In this document: positions 10,737 through 19,380 of the stretch, piece by piece
Position numbering within the stretch: position 1 is the stretch's first letter
Layout: each line of letters opens with the position of its first letter
Assembly (NCBI GenBank): GCA_903772945.1
Contig: CAICTM010001003.1
Coordinates: 1-40,069, forward strand
DNA: 40,069 bases
Direction of reading: 5' to 3'
DNA from: Seminavis robusta
Lineage: Eukaryota > Bacillariophyta > Bacillariophyceae > Naviculales > Naviculaceae
Notes under the pieces: generated by a model
What the model was told of the DNA's origin: nothing
What the model saw: the letters and a program-made list of their open reading frames with translations, nothing else
Database searches by the model: none
Position numbers and translations under genes: made by a program

Positions 10737-11097
10737 GAAACTGAAAGCGCTTCTGTTAAAAGGAGAAGAGTTGAAGAAAGAACTCCCGAACGATTATTGG
10801 AAGTGGGATAAAGTAAAAGGATGGCGTCGAGATGTCTTAGCCAAGATTATGGGTGTCTACAAGTCGAAATCAAACGTCACCGAGCTGAGCGAGGCATTGA
10901 AAGCCTTGGCTCTTACAAAACCAGTTGTGGAGTCAAAGCTAACGGAGCTACAGAACTCTGTTCATCAAATGACAAAGGATCTCTCATCCATGGTTGCACA
11001 ACGAAGAGAGAAAGAAGACTTTCTTGATGACACTGCAGAATACGTAGAAGGCATTGGCAACAGGAACAATGATGACAATGATAGTGACGACGACTGA
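10721..11097 (+). CDS. Shifted-frame C-terminal extension of the transposase
   Basis: In the +1 frame relative to the transposase there is a charged helical stretch (EKLKALLLKGEELKKELP, NDYWKWDKVKGWRRDVLAKI) ending in an acidic tail. It has no ATG upstream, so it is not an independent gene. Two explanations fit. One is a one-base indel at the A5 run near 10700, because text on both sides is coherent (RQRKEEQLKQAKN, then TQEKTASEDVEKL). The other is a 106-bp intron at 10615-10720 (GTACGT...ACAG), which joins the frames exactly and has the length of other introns here, although its 3' end is purine-rich. The joined spliced product would have about 1156 residues. Confidence 0.6.
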
Positions 11098-11288
11098 CTA
11101 CTAGAACGAGGCAACAACTGTCGATGCAAAACTACACGTAACTGGTGGCCAAATAATAGTTTCTAATAGTATGATATTTTACTGGATCTGTTGATTGAAT
11201 TGTCACTGCTGTGAGCTTCATTCGTTCGTAAATAGTGGAACAAAAGCTAGGTCTCGTTGCTTGTTGTTGATTGTCTAATTCTGCACGT
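11098..11288. other. Convergent 3' intergenic spacer
   Basis: AT-rich spacer between the plus-strand transposase and a minus-strand small gene. Both genes end here, so it should hold their poly(A) signals; I cannot point to a specific one. Confidence 0.4.
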
Positions 11289-11744
11289 TCAATGCCACTG
11301 TTTTGCATAGAAGATTGCCGCAGCTAAAAGACGGGATGGCTCTTCATCACCATTGACAATTGGAAGCAACATCTTGACGCTATGAACGTCGCCCTCAGCG
11401 AATGTCATATTCACAGAAAGAGCTTTGTGGGTTCCATGTCTGCTGGAGTTAACAATTGGCTTGCTCATCTCCCAATCGGTGGTCGGCAACACTAGCTCAG
11501 AGTACTTCTTGTTTGGATCCGTGAAGGCTTGCCCGTCAATCTTTGAATTTTCCATTCGGAGCATGTAGACCAAAGCGCCTTGTTCCTTGTTGATTCCGTC
11601 ATCTCGCACGAGGAAGGAAAGGTTGCCTTGGACGTGCGTCTCAGTTGCCTCAGATCGAGAGCCCCACGTAACACGCATCGACGCCCTGGAGCCGACTACG
11701 GTCTTGTCCTCAGTGACAGTTGAGAGAGTTTTCCAAGTTGTCAT
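11289..11744 (-). CDS. Small protein of unknown function (151 aa)
   Basis: ATG at 11744 in the context AACAATG (A at -3) and a single exon. I do not recognise the family. The product has no signal peptide or membrane segment and has alternating hydrophobic/polar runs suggestive of beta strands (NLSFLVRDD, KALSVNMTFAEGDVHSVKML). It ends AAAIFYAKQWH. It is divergent from the 123-residue gene at 11979, with 234 bp between the two starts, so a shared promoter region is possible. Support for it being real is a good start context and residue composition unlike the antisense frames. Confidence 0.6.
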   Translation of the reverse strand: MTTWKTLSTVTEDKTVVGSRASMRVTWGSRSEATETHVQGNLSFLVRDDGINKEQGALVYMLRMENSKIDGQAFTDPNKKYSELVLPTTDWEMSKPIVNSSRHGTHKALSVNMTFAEGDVHSVKMLLPIVNGDEEPSRLLAAAIFYAKQWH

Positions 11745-11978
11745 TGTTTCAATAAATGAGAGACTCGCTTTGGTTTGTTGACTTTGCTTAGCGAGTTTGC
11801 TTTGGTTTGACTTGATTTGAAACTTCTTCCCGCCAACTCCAAGTCTCGAGAAAACCTCAATATCCCGCTATCCCGCCAAAAGTCAACCAGCTTGCTCTGG
11901 CTCTCGCTCTAGCTTTCCTCATTTTCTCACTTGCTTGAGTTACTCACTTGCTTGACCTCTCAGCCACTAGCTCACATC
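11745..11978. promoter_or_regulatory. Divergent promoter region
   Basis: The two start codons face away from each other across 234 bp. The plus-strand side is CT-rich (repeats of CTCACTTGCTTGA-like text at about 11926-11958). No defined element is claimed. Confidence 0.4.
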
Positions 11979-12350
11979 ATGTCAAACATTTTCCTCTCTG
12001 GTTGGATGACGTCTGCTGCCGCCAAGGCCGTGCATGATGCCCTTGAAAACATCGGAGCGGAAATCAAGATGGAGGGCAATGTGATGACTGTTGCTTTCAA
12101 CCCCGAAGAGAAGGCCAAAGCCAAGGATGATGATGTTGACAACGTTGCTGCCCAGATCAATGAATTAGATGTCAACGGAGAGGGCGAAAATGATGATTCG
12201 AGTCGGACCACACTCGGTTCCTTCTCGGAAGAAGAGGAGGTTATTATCCCAGAAGTCAAGGCCAAGGCTTACAAGAAGGCTCCCAAGAAGTATGATTCCG
12301 ATGATTACGACGACGATGGCTGCTTTGACTCTCAAGATATGGCGTGGTGA
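11979..12350 (+). CDS. Small acidic protein of unknown function (123 aa)
   Basis: The first ATG is at 11979 (A at -3); upstream codons of the open frame contain only a TTG. The N-terminal 40 residues look folded (SGWMTSAAAKAVHDALENIG, then a Lys-Met-Glu-Gly strand-turn-strand). The rest is acidic and probably disordered, with an internal Lys-rich patch (KAKAYKKAPKKY) and an Asp-rich end. I do not recognise a family. It is divergently paired with the 151-residue gene. Confidence 0.6.
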   Translation: MSNIFLSGWMTSAAAKAVHDALENIGAEIKMEGNVMTVAFNPEEKAKAKDDDVDNVAAQINELDVNGEGENDDSSRTTLGSFSEEEEVIIPEVKAKAYKKAPKKYDSDDYDDDGCFDSQDMAW

Positions 12351-13638
12351 GCTGCCGTTGTTTCGTCATTGTCAGCTTTTCAGTTGTCGGCTCTCCAGTC
12401 GACTGCGCTGGAAACAAGGAGTGCTGTCAAGGACTAAGGTTCGAGTTTGCAAGTAGGCCACGCAGTCACACATTCGAATCTTCATGCTGGATATGAGCAT
12501 TCCAAACATAGTTTTTCTTCGAAATGAATATAATCATAATATCTTATTCGTTATTGTGCCAGTTTCTGCTTAGAGGACGGACGCACCTCGCACCTAGTCG
12601 TACTTAACATTCGGACGCAAAAGAATTAGAGGGATATCTCGTGCTATTTTTCTTGATTGCTATTCTAACGCGGATGCCCCATACGAGTTATGCTGCGGCA
12701 CCCGGCACTATCCAAAACAGTTCCGTATCAATCGAATCTGTCCGTGGCAATCGAATCTGCCAGATGCTTTGAGAACACTACCGCACTACAGGTGGTGGAC
12801 TGATGTTTAGAAGCTTGCATTCGCAAATCATGGTTCAGTTTTTTAATAGCAAACGACACCAGCTTTCTTAGTCTCAATTTGGATACTTAAGGAGAACCAA
12901 CTTTCAGATCTCTACTAGCTAGACCTAGCTAGCACCATACACATGTATACAGCAACCGGTGTCTTACACCAGTTCTGTTGAAGAAGCTTCCAAGATTTTG
13001 CAAAGTGTGGAGCCAAACCTATGCATCGGTAACTTCCCTACCGGTACCGGTACGGTGCCCCCCCCTACGTAACACGCGTCGCTACCCGCGATTCGGTTGC
13101 TTCCAGTCAAGCTTTGGATCAGAACACCACACCGCACACGGTGAAAACACCGGGTCCTGCATTATCACCCCTGCGTTTAGAAAACGTTTCTTGCGGTTCC
13201 ATGGGTCGCACAGACGACGGCTATCCCTCCTACGGTACCGGTACCGGTAGGCTAGCTTGACGATGTCACTTGGGTGCAGCAGATAGCTGGCTGTGCTGGC
13301 TGCATTGATACCAGTACTTGACGGCGACCAAGCTGAAACATTCAGAACTGGGACATGAGCATTTGAAATGCACGGAGTTAGGAGGTCGGGCAAAATTGGA
13401 TTGGCAAATGCCCTGGCTAGATCCCTGGCTACCTGTAGATTTGGTTCAAAGAGCAGCTGCCAACCAAGGCAACCAATCCCTGCTTGACACCCATTGAGGC
13501 TAGTTTGTGGATGCGGTAGCTACCGGTACGAGCTACTATCCGCCACTCGCCAGAAAATCAAAATGTTTGAATTCTATCCTGACTATTCTTACTACCTGGT
13601 ACACCGTTGCTATTAGTAGCAGCCAGCTATAGTGATAG
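12351..13638. other. Gene-free intergenic stretch
   Basis: No supported gene. It holds the inverted repeat at 13037-13251 and several ACCGGT and CTAGCTAG strings. Both flanking genes end or start outside it (plus gene ends at 12350; minus gene ends at 13639). Confidence 0.5.
13037..13251. repeat. 215-bp segment bounded by 17-bp inverted repeats
   Basis: Ends are CCTACCGGTACCGGTAC at 13037-13053 and its exact reverse complement at 13235-13251. The interior shows no coding. It may be a MITE-like insertion, or a chance pair of the ACCGGT strings that are common here. Confidence 0.5.
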
Positions 13639-14610
13639 CTATTTCCCATCTGGTCCTTCATAGACGGGATCACCTGGACCTCGGTAGCAATCCAGGGGTG
13701 ATCTTTTACAGTCGCTGCCATAATATCGACCCGTGGGAACAGACTCTAGGTCTTGGGACATGAGCAACCACACGGGTGGAACCGCTCCTTTGGAGGGCGG
13801 ATTTGACGCCCCCATGCCTTGCGTCATGTCCGTATTGATGTATCCTGGAGTGACAGCATTGATAACCAAATCTGGATGATCCTTGGCCAGTAACCAAGTG
13901 TAGGCACTGACCAATGCTTTGCTGAATCCATAGGAATCACCATTTCGACAATGCGTGGGTTCGCTTGCAATCTCGTCCAACTCGTCCAGGCCTCCTTGGA
14001 TTGTCCATGGCTGCGATAATTTTTGGCACAGTGCCGGATCGGGACAGCCCGACACGAAAATGGGCCCCGAAGCCGACGCAATGTTGACAATTCTTCCTCC
14101 TTTGGGGATCATGCTTAAAAACGCGTCATTGACCCGACGGGGACCAAAGTAATTGACATTGTTGGATTCTTGAACTTTGCCGCGCAGTAAAACTCCAGCA
14201 TTGTTGACAATGCCATAGAGAGAATCCGTGTATTGTTTTACAATTCCCACAGCTTCTTGGACCGATTCGTCCGATCCAGTGTCCAGTGGAATCATGGTCA
14301 GTCGACCTTTGCCTTTTGCCACTTGCTTTTCAATATCCTTGACGGCATCTTGACCTCGTTGCACATCGCGACTGCACAGAAACACCGAGACGTCGTCGTG
14401 TTCTTCCAAAAGCTTTTGGCAAATTGCCCTGCCAATGCCCTTATTGGATCCTGTGACGAGAATGTACTTTTGACCATCTTGGCTGTTTGCTCCTGCTCTT
14501 AAACCGCTTTGGCTAGCAGGAAGTTTTCGCGGGGGAAATCCATGGGAAGAGCTCGACATTAGGAAGATTGACAGTAACAGTGCCCACAGGTTCATAACTT
14601 TAGAATCCAT
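13639..14610 (-). CDS. Short-chain dehydrogenase/reductase, carbonyl-reductase-like, with N-terminal targeting signal
   Basis: The ATG chosen at 14610 gives 323 residues; the open frame extends upstream only to a TTG through a (CTGA)n repeat. Residues 1-24 form a signal peptide (LWALLLSIFLMSSSSHG), followed at once by Phe25 and a Ser/Arg-containing stretch (FPPRKLPASQSGLR). A Phe directly after the cleavage point is the hallmark of the diatom bipartite plastid presequence, so a plastid location is plausible. The Rossmann motif is TGSNKGIG (53-60), NNAG is at about 135, the catalytic Tyr227-x-x-x-Lys231 is YGFSK, and PGYINTDMT follows. This set resembles CBR1-type SDRs that use NADPH to reduce carbonyls. 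The substrate is unknown. Confidence 0.85.
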   Translation of the reverse strand: MDSKVMNLWALLLSIFLMSSSSHGFPPRKLPASQSGLRAGANSQDGQKYILVTGSNKGIGRAICQKLLEEHDDVSVFLCSRDVQRGQDAVKDIEKQVAKGKGRLTMIPLDTGSDESVQEAVGIVKQYTDSLYGIVNNAGVLLRGKVQESNNVNYFGPRRVNDAFLSMIPKGGRIVNIASASGPIFVSGCPDPALCQKLSQPWTIQGGLDELDEIASEPTHCRNGDSYGFSKALVSAYTWLLAKDHPDLVINAVTPGYINTDMTQGMGASNPPSKGAVPPVWLLMSQDLESVPTGRYYGSDCKRSPLDCYRGPGDPVYEGPDGK

Positions 14611-14621
14611 AGATCTGTCTT

Positions 14622-14645
14622 CTGACTGACTGACTGACTGACTGG
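14622..14645. repeat. (CTGA)n microsatellite in the SDR 5' region
   Basis: About six tandem CTGA units 11 bp upstream of the chosen SDR start codon (on the minus strand it is TCAG repeats), probably in the 5' untranslated region. Confidence 0.85.
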
Positions 14646-14797
14646 CTATAGCATCAACGAAACTCTTTCTCTTTCTCGGGTCCTCTGATGCTGTGATGCT
14701 GTGGTCTGTGCCAAAAGATTGCTGCCGTGCTACCACTGCAAGGTCACGAAACGTGACTAACAACTTAGTTTCACCGTTTTCTTAGTTTCACCCTTTC

Positions 14798-14834
14798 TTA
14801 GTTTCATGGAAATTCCCGATTTCCGTGAAACTAA
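14798..14834. repeat. Hairpin at the orientation switch of the array
   Basis: Two 16-bp arms (TTAGTTTCATGGAAAT and ATTTCCGTGAAACTAA) differ at one pair and enclose the loop TCCCG. This is the point where the repeat unit changes strand. Confidence 0.9.
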
Positions 14835-15134
14835 CTCAAAACGGTTAAACTAACTCAAAACGGTTAAACTAACTCAAAACGGTTAAACTAACTCAAAAAC
14901 GGTGAAACTAACTCAAAAACGGTGAAACTAACTCAAAAGCGTGAAACTAAGTACAAACTTGTCATAGTAAATCAATGTAAACACGACTGAAACGGTGAAA
15001 CTAACTCAAAATGGTGAAACTAACCCAAAAGCGTGAAACTAACCCAAAAGAGTGAAACTAACCCAAAAAGCGTGAAACTAACCCAAAAGCGTGAAACTAA
15101 CAAAAGCGTGAAACTAACAAAAAGGGTGAAACTA

Positions 15135-15356
15135 CAGTCAACATTCAGATATATATACTGGGGGGGATTCAGGAATTCAGTAAATATAACAGCGAGAATA
15201 AATATTGATTTTATCCCTAACCCTAACTATTCCCGTAGAATTGTACGTGCTCTAGTACTAAAATAGGGTTAGAGTTAAAAATGTGGGAACTGGAGTATTC
15301 TTAAATATTATAGAGCGAATAAATACAAGATTATAAATATAAGCGAGCGTTGACTG
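15135..15356. mobile_element. Tc1/mariner-type MITE, 222 bp
   Basis: The segment starts CAGTCAAC and ends GTTGACTG (perfect 8-bp inverted ends with weaker similarity inside) and is flanked on both sides by TA (15133-15134 and 15357-15358). TA target duplication and CAGT ends are the standard signature of Tc1/mariner elements. It has no coding capacity. Removing it with one TA restores GTGAAACTAACAAAAAGG, which is exactly a unit of the surrounding array. The interior is AT-rich and holds two opposed CCCTAACCCTAA-like and TAGGGTTAG stretches. Confidence 0.85.
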
Positions 15357-15374
15357 TAACAAAAAGGGTGAAAC

Positions 15375-16517
15375 TAACACCTTCTAAGTCCCGTTTCGGG
15401 ACCTTGCTGTGGAATGGTCGGCTGTTGAGGTGCTTCAGACCCACGACACGTCATTGCGGCGGAACTGAAAGCGTGGAGCGTGGAGCGCGTCTCGTGGAAA
15501 TCGTGGTTATCCCAGCCTCTTTTGCTGGAGGTCCGAACGTCCTCAATGGATACAATGTCATGTACATGTACCGAACACCCAGTTGGCTTCGACAGATGAT
15601 GCATCAGATGAACCTGCCACAAATGACCTTTTAAAATAAGGTCCTCAGTAAAGCATTCTAACAGCCAACTGGCCATACCGAGGATAGGCTAGCTAGTAGA
15701 AGATCAGCAATCGTACGCCACATCATTGGTTGAAACAACAAAACCTAAATAAAGGCACATGGCTTCTAGCTACCGGTAATACAAGGTAGAAAGCTACAGT
15801 CTTTGGTTGAATACCCGTAGCTACCGGCACGGCAAATGCTGCTCGACAGATGTATATCATACCGCTACTTACACAAACATTGCTCTTCTGAAGTGTTCGG
15901 CTCGCGCTGTGCTTCAACTGTCAACTACAACGTTGCTTTTGACACAAAAAGCATCTATCTCATCGCGGACCTGAGCGAGGTTTGTTTCTAGCTACTAGCT
16001 AGCTACTAGTAGACTAGCTATTGACGTTGTCCAGCCTGCAAGAGAAGAAGCCGCCCTACCAACTGGCAGCTCGGGTCTGGTAGACTTTGCGCGCAGAGTC
16101 AGCTGGTGTGAAGTCATTGGTGGTACAGTACCAGGTATCAAGTCATCTCATGCATGAGCCTCTTTGCTAGTGAGCAATGACTGTGTACCTCTTCTTACAC
16201 GTTTATTTAACGCCATATTACTTCTCTCCACAGTCATCCAACATCCAAGCTAAAACATGGATCAGATTCTTAGGAGTACCGGTCATACTGCTGTTTTAAT
16301 TAAAAGACATCGTACGACTACCGGTCATACTCGGTAATCCTGGATAAACTGGCAACAGGCTGTCTGCGCACCGAACGGCAATTCTGCATGGTAGCCATGG
16401 CCAGCAACCAAGCGAGTCAGTTCGCTGTGGTCTCATTGTTCTGCTTCTCCCACCAACTGAAGAAAGAAACGATCATCTACCGAAAGTCCTAAGTTACTAG
16501 TAAAATCAACCCAAATA
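15375..16517. other. Intergenic stretch upstream of the vWD pair
   Basis: No supported gene. CTAGCTAG-type strings cluster at about 15990-16020. From about 16274 onward the sequence is the first copy of the duplicated upstream region of the vWD gene, so the promoter of that gene probably lies here. Confidence 0.5.
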
Positions 16518-17516
16518 ATGTTTTTCCCTACCAAGACTCTCCTTGTCCTCGCTGCTGCCTTTGCTGTGGCCCATGCTGAGGACCCAGGCTCAGCCGAACG
16601 TGGTTTTGGTGGCTTTCGTACGCCTACCACCACTGCCCCGGCTCCCACCTCGGCTCCCACTCAGTCTCCTGTTGCCACCCCCGACAGCAGCCCCACTGTG
16701 GATGACACATCCAATGTCAAGGGAGATCCCCACTTCCAAACCTTCGGTGAGGAGAAGTTTGACTACCATGGCGAGTGTGATTTGGTCTTGTTGAAGAATC
16801 CTCTCTTCAAGAACATGGGCATGGAAGTCCACATCCGTACCAAGATTACCGACTGGTGGAGCGCTGTGGAGGCTGCGGCTATCAAACTTGGCGAGGAAGT
16901 GTTGGAAGTCAATGCTGGCAACGTCGATCAGTGGTTGTGGATCAACGGCAAGCCCAATGAAGAACTGGAAGACAGCAAGTACTACTCTGCCTGGATCAAT
17001 GGCATGCAGATCCGATACCAACGCAAGGGAGTAAACCGTGAGGTCAACATCTACCTTGAAGGCCGCCCCGAGCGTCTTCAAATTCGAGTCTACAAGGACT
17101 TTGTCCGTGTGGATGTCGACCACAAGGTCAATCCCGAACACTACAAGGGAGCGATTGGTCTGCTGGGAAGCTTTGACTTGAATGGCAAGCGTGTTGGCCG
17201 TGATGGCCAGACCAAGGTTGCCGACCACAATGAGTTTGGACAAGAATGGCAGGTCCGTGACGAAGATCCCAAGCTCTTCCACTCTTATGAAGGTGCCGTT
17301 GTCGCTCCCAACAAGTGCAAGCTTCCCGAGCTTACCCGTGAGGATGTGGAGGGCGAGTTGTTGGCCAAGTCGATGCTTCGCAAGCGCCGTCTAAATGGTG
17401 GTCTTTCGAAGGATGCTATTGAAAGGGCTTGCGCTCATGTGCCAGAGGGTGAACGTGAAGATTGCATCTATGATGTCACTGCCACACAAGATGTGGGTAT
17501 GGCTAGTGTTTTCTAA
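16518..17516 (+). CDS. Secreted von Willebrand factor type D (vWD)-like protein, copy 1
   Basis: 332 residues, ATG at 16518 (A at -3), one exon. The signal peptide is MFFPTKTLLVLAAAFAVAHA, cleaved before EDPGSAERG. A Thr/Pro/Ser linker (about 33-62) leads to the vWD start GDPHFQTFGEEKFDYHGECD (about 71-90), the most recognisable part of this fold. Further on are VKLGEEVLEV-like strands, GLLGSFDLNGKRVGRDG and FGQEWQVRDEDP. The C-terminal piece has ERACAHVPEGEREDCIYDV, a Cys pair usual after vWD modules. It is probably an extracellular or cell-wall protein. A dibasic patch (MLRKRRLNG at about 295) could be a processing site. Compared with copy 2 it has nine extra residues (REDVEGELL). Confidence 0.9.
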   Translation: MFFPTKTLLVLAAAFAVAHAEDPGSAERGFGGFRTPTTTAPAPTSAPTQSPVATPDSSPTVDDTSNVKGDPHFQTFGEEKFDYHGECDLVLLKNPLFKNMGMEVHIRTKITDWWSAVEAAAIKLGEEVLEVNAGNVDQWLWINGKPNEELEDSKYYSAWINGMQIRYQRKGVNREVNIYLEGRPERLQIRVYKDFVRVDVDHKVNPEHYKGAIGLLGSFDLNGKRVGRDGQTKVADHNEFGQEWQVRDEDPKLFHSYEGAVVAPNKCKLPELTREDVEGELLAKSMLRKRRLNGGLSKDAIERACAHVPEGEREDCIYDVTATQDVGMASVF

Positions 17517-18408
17517 GCACCTACCTAGAGCCACATTTATGATTAATTTTGACCAGCCACATTCTGGCACCCGTATTATTAGACAGACATAGTTCATAAA
17601 GAAAACAGCACTTGTTACCCCAGGACTAACCGGAAAGCTACTAGCTACTACAGCCGTAGCAGCATACCGCGCTCGCATCAGGTGCATCTTTAGGGGTTAT
17701 TACATGATGCAACAGGAGAGAAGCTTCAGTTATACCGGTATGGTGGCGTCCTGTGGGCGCTTTGACAATTCTAGCTAGCAGCATACGGCGCCAATGATAC
17801 TGCACCAGCTAGTGTAGCGGAAAAGCACCGCTTCTGCAATCACCGCATTCTACCGGTAACTAGAAAGCAACCAGCCAATTTTGATCCTTCCCGTGGTGGC
17901 TTTGTTGTCTGCTATGATTGGGGACGTAGAATCCTTTTTTTTGCATGGTAGTGAAGGTAGACCATACCTCAAATTTAGCGGGACGGTGGCTAAGGTAGAG
18001 GACCCAGCCTCGTTTTTGCTTTTGCTCCGAATGGAACCTTCTATCTATCCAGATAGCTAGTTGCTGTCCAGCAACAAGAGTGTGTTTCATGGCCACTTTG
18101 AGCCGACACACGTCACATGCTACTACTACTAGTAGCTAGCTAGTGCTCAGCACTTCTTTCCCTTTCAAACGATTCTGGTGAGTACCGTACCGGTCATAGT
18201 GATGTTAATTGAAAGACATCTTACGACTATCGGTCATACGTTCGGTTCTGGAGACGTGACAATCCCGAACAAACGACCAAGCCCCTTCGGTTCTCCAAAC
18301 CAAGCCAAGCAATGCTTGATCTCATGTCATTGTTTTGCTTTTCCCAAAACCAAACTGAAGAAAGAAACCATCATCTACCAAAAGTCCAAGTTACTAGAAT
18401 CAACCAAA
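17517..18408. other. Spacer between the two vWD copies
   Basis: The first hundred bases belong to the 3' part of copy 1 and the last ~225 to the upstream part of copy 2. The middle (about 17620-18180) is single-copy, with CTAGCTAG and ACCGGT strings and no supported gene. The open frame entering copy 2 from 18178 is ATG-less until 18409 in any form I trust. Confidence 0.5.
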
Positions 18409-19380
18409 ATGTTTTTCCCTACCAAGGCTCTCCTTGTCCTCGCTGCTGCCTTTGCAGTGGCTCATGCTGAGGATCCCGGCTCAGCCGAACGTGGTTTTGG
18501 TGGCTTTCGTCCACCCACCACCTCTGCTCCTGCTCCCACTGACCCGCCCTCCCAGTCTCCTGTTGCCACCCCCGACAGCAGCCCCACAGTGGATGACACA
18601 TCCAATGTCAAGGGAGATCCCCACTTCCAAACCTTCGGTGAAGAGAAGTTTGACTACCATGGCGAGTGTGATTTGGTCTTATTGAAGAATCCTCTCTTCA
18701 AGAATATGGGCATGGAAGTCCACATTCGTACCAAGATTACCGATTGGTGGAGTGCTGTGGAGGCTGCGGCTATCAAACTTGGCGAGGAAGTGTTGGAAGT
18801 CAATGCTGGCAACGTGGATCAGTGGTTGTGGATCAATGGCAAGCCCAATGAAGAAATGGAAAACAACAAGTACTACACTGCCTGGATCAATGGCATGCAA
18901 GTCCGATACCAACACAGAGGTGTCAACCGTGAGGTCAACATCTACCTGGAAGGCCGCCCTGAGCGTCTTCGAATTCGTGTCTACAAGGACTTTGTCCGTG
19001 TCGATGTGGACTACAAGGTCAACCCCGAACACTACAAGGGAGCCCTTGGATTGCTGGGAAGCTTTGACTTGAATGGCAAGCGTGTTGGCCGTGACGGCCA
19101 GACCAAGGTTGCCGACTTCAATGAGTTTGGACAAGAATGGCAGGTCCGTGACGAAGATCCCAAGCTTTTCCACTCTTATGAAGGTGCCGTTGTCGCTCCC
19201 AACAAGTGCAAGCTTCCTGAGCTCACCGCCAAGTCGATGCTTCGCAAGCGCCGTCTGATTGGTGGTCTTTCGAAGGATGCTATTGAAAGGGCATGCGCTC
19301 ATGTGCCAGAGGGTGAACATGAAGATTGCATCTATGATGTCACTGCCACTCAAGATGTGGGTATGGCTAGTGTTTTCTAA
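18409..19380 (+). CDS. Secreted von Willebrand factor type D (vWD)-like protein, copy 2
   Basis: 323 residues from ATG 18409, chosen because it aligns with the start of copy 1 and begins the same signal peptide (MFFPTKALLVLAAAFAVAHA). The domain order is as in copy 1: Pro/Thr linker (here APAPTDPPSQSP), GDPHFQTFGEEKFDYHGECD, GLLGSFDLNGKRVGRDG and a terminal CAHVPEGEHEDCIYDV. It is clearly a recent paralogue. It lacks the REDVEGELL segment before the dibasic patch, an in-frame 27-bp difference, and carries mostly conservative substitutions (for example YQRKGVN to YQHRGVN). Both frames are intact, which suggests both copies are functional. Confidence 0.9.
   Translation: MFFPTKALLVLAAAFAVAHAEDPGSAERGFGGFRPPTTSAPAPTDPPSQSPVATPDSSPTVDDTSNVKGDPHFQTFGEEKFDYHGECDLVLLKNPLFKNMGMEVHIRTKITDWWSAVEAAAIKLGEEVLEVNAGNVDQWLWINGKPNEEMENNKYYTAWINGMQVRYQHRGVNREVNIYLEGRPERLRIRVYKDFVRVDVDYKVNPEHYKGALGLLGSFDLNGKRVGRDGQTKVADFNEFGQEWQVRDEDPKLFHSYEGAVVAPNKCKLPELTAKSMLRKRRLIGGLSKDAIERACAHVPEGEHEDCIYDVTATQDVGMASVF

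Larger units (their letters stand above)
14767..15374. repeat. Tandem/foldback repeat array, GTGAAACTAACTCAAAACG unit
   Basis: About 15 copies of an 18-20 bp unit (GTGAAACTAACTCAAAACG with drift to GTTAAACT..., ...CCCAAAAGC and ...AACAAAAGG) run from 14826 to 15374. One copy at about 14941-14994 has a longer spacer, and a MITE splits another. To the left, at 14767-14806, three copies stand in the opposite orientation (TTAGTTTCACC), so the array is a foldback. Neighbouring copies are more alike than distant ones, as expected of local tandem growth. Confidence 0.9.

Noticed and set aside
15218..15275. Telomere-like CCCTAACCCTAA and TAGGGTTAG strings
   Set aside because: Only one or two units each, in opposed orientation inside the MITE; not a telomere tract.
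16590..17282. Minus-strand frames of about 230 codons opposite both vWD copies
   Set aside because: They mirror the conserved vWD coding sequence and appear in both copies only because the copies are alike.
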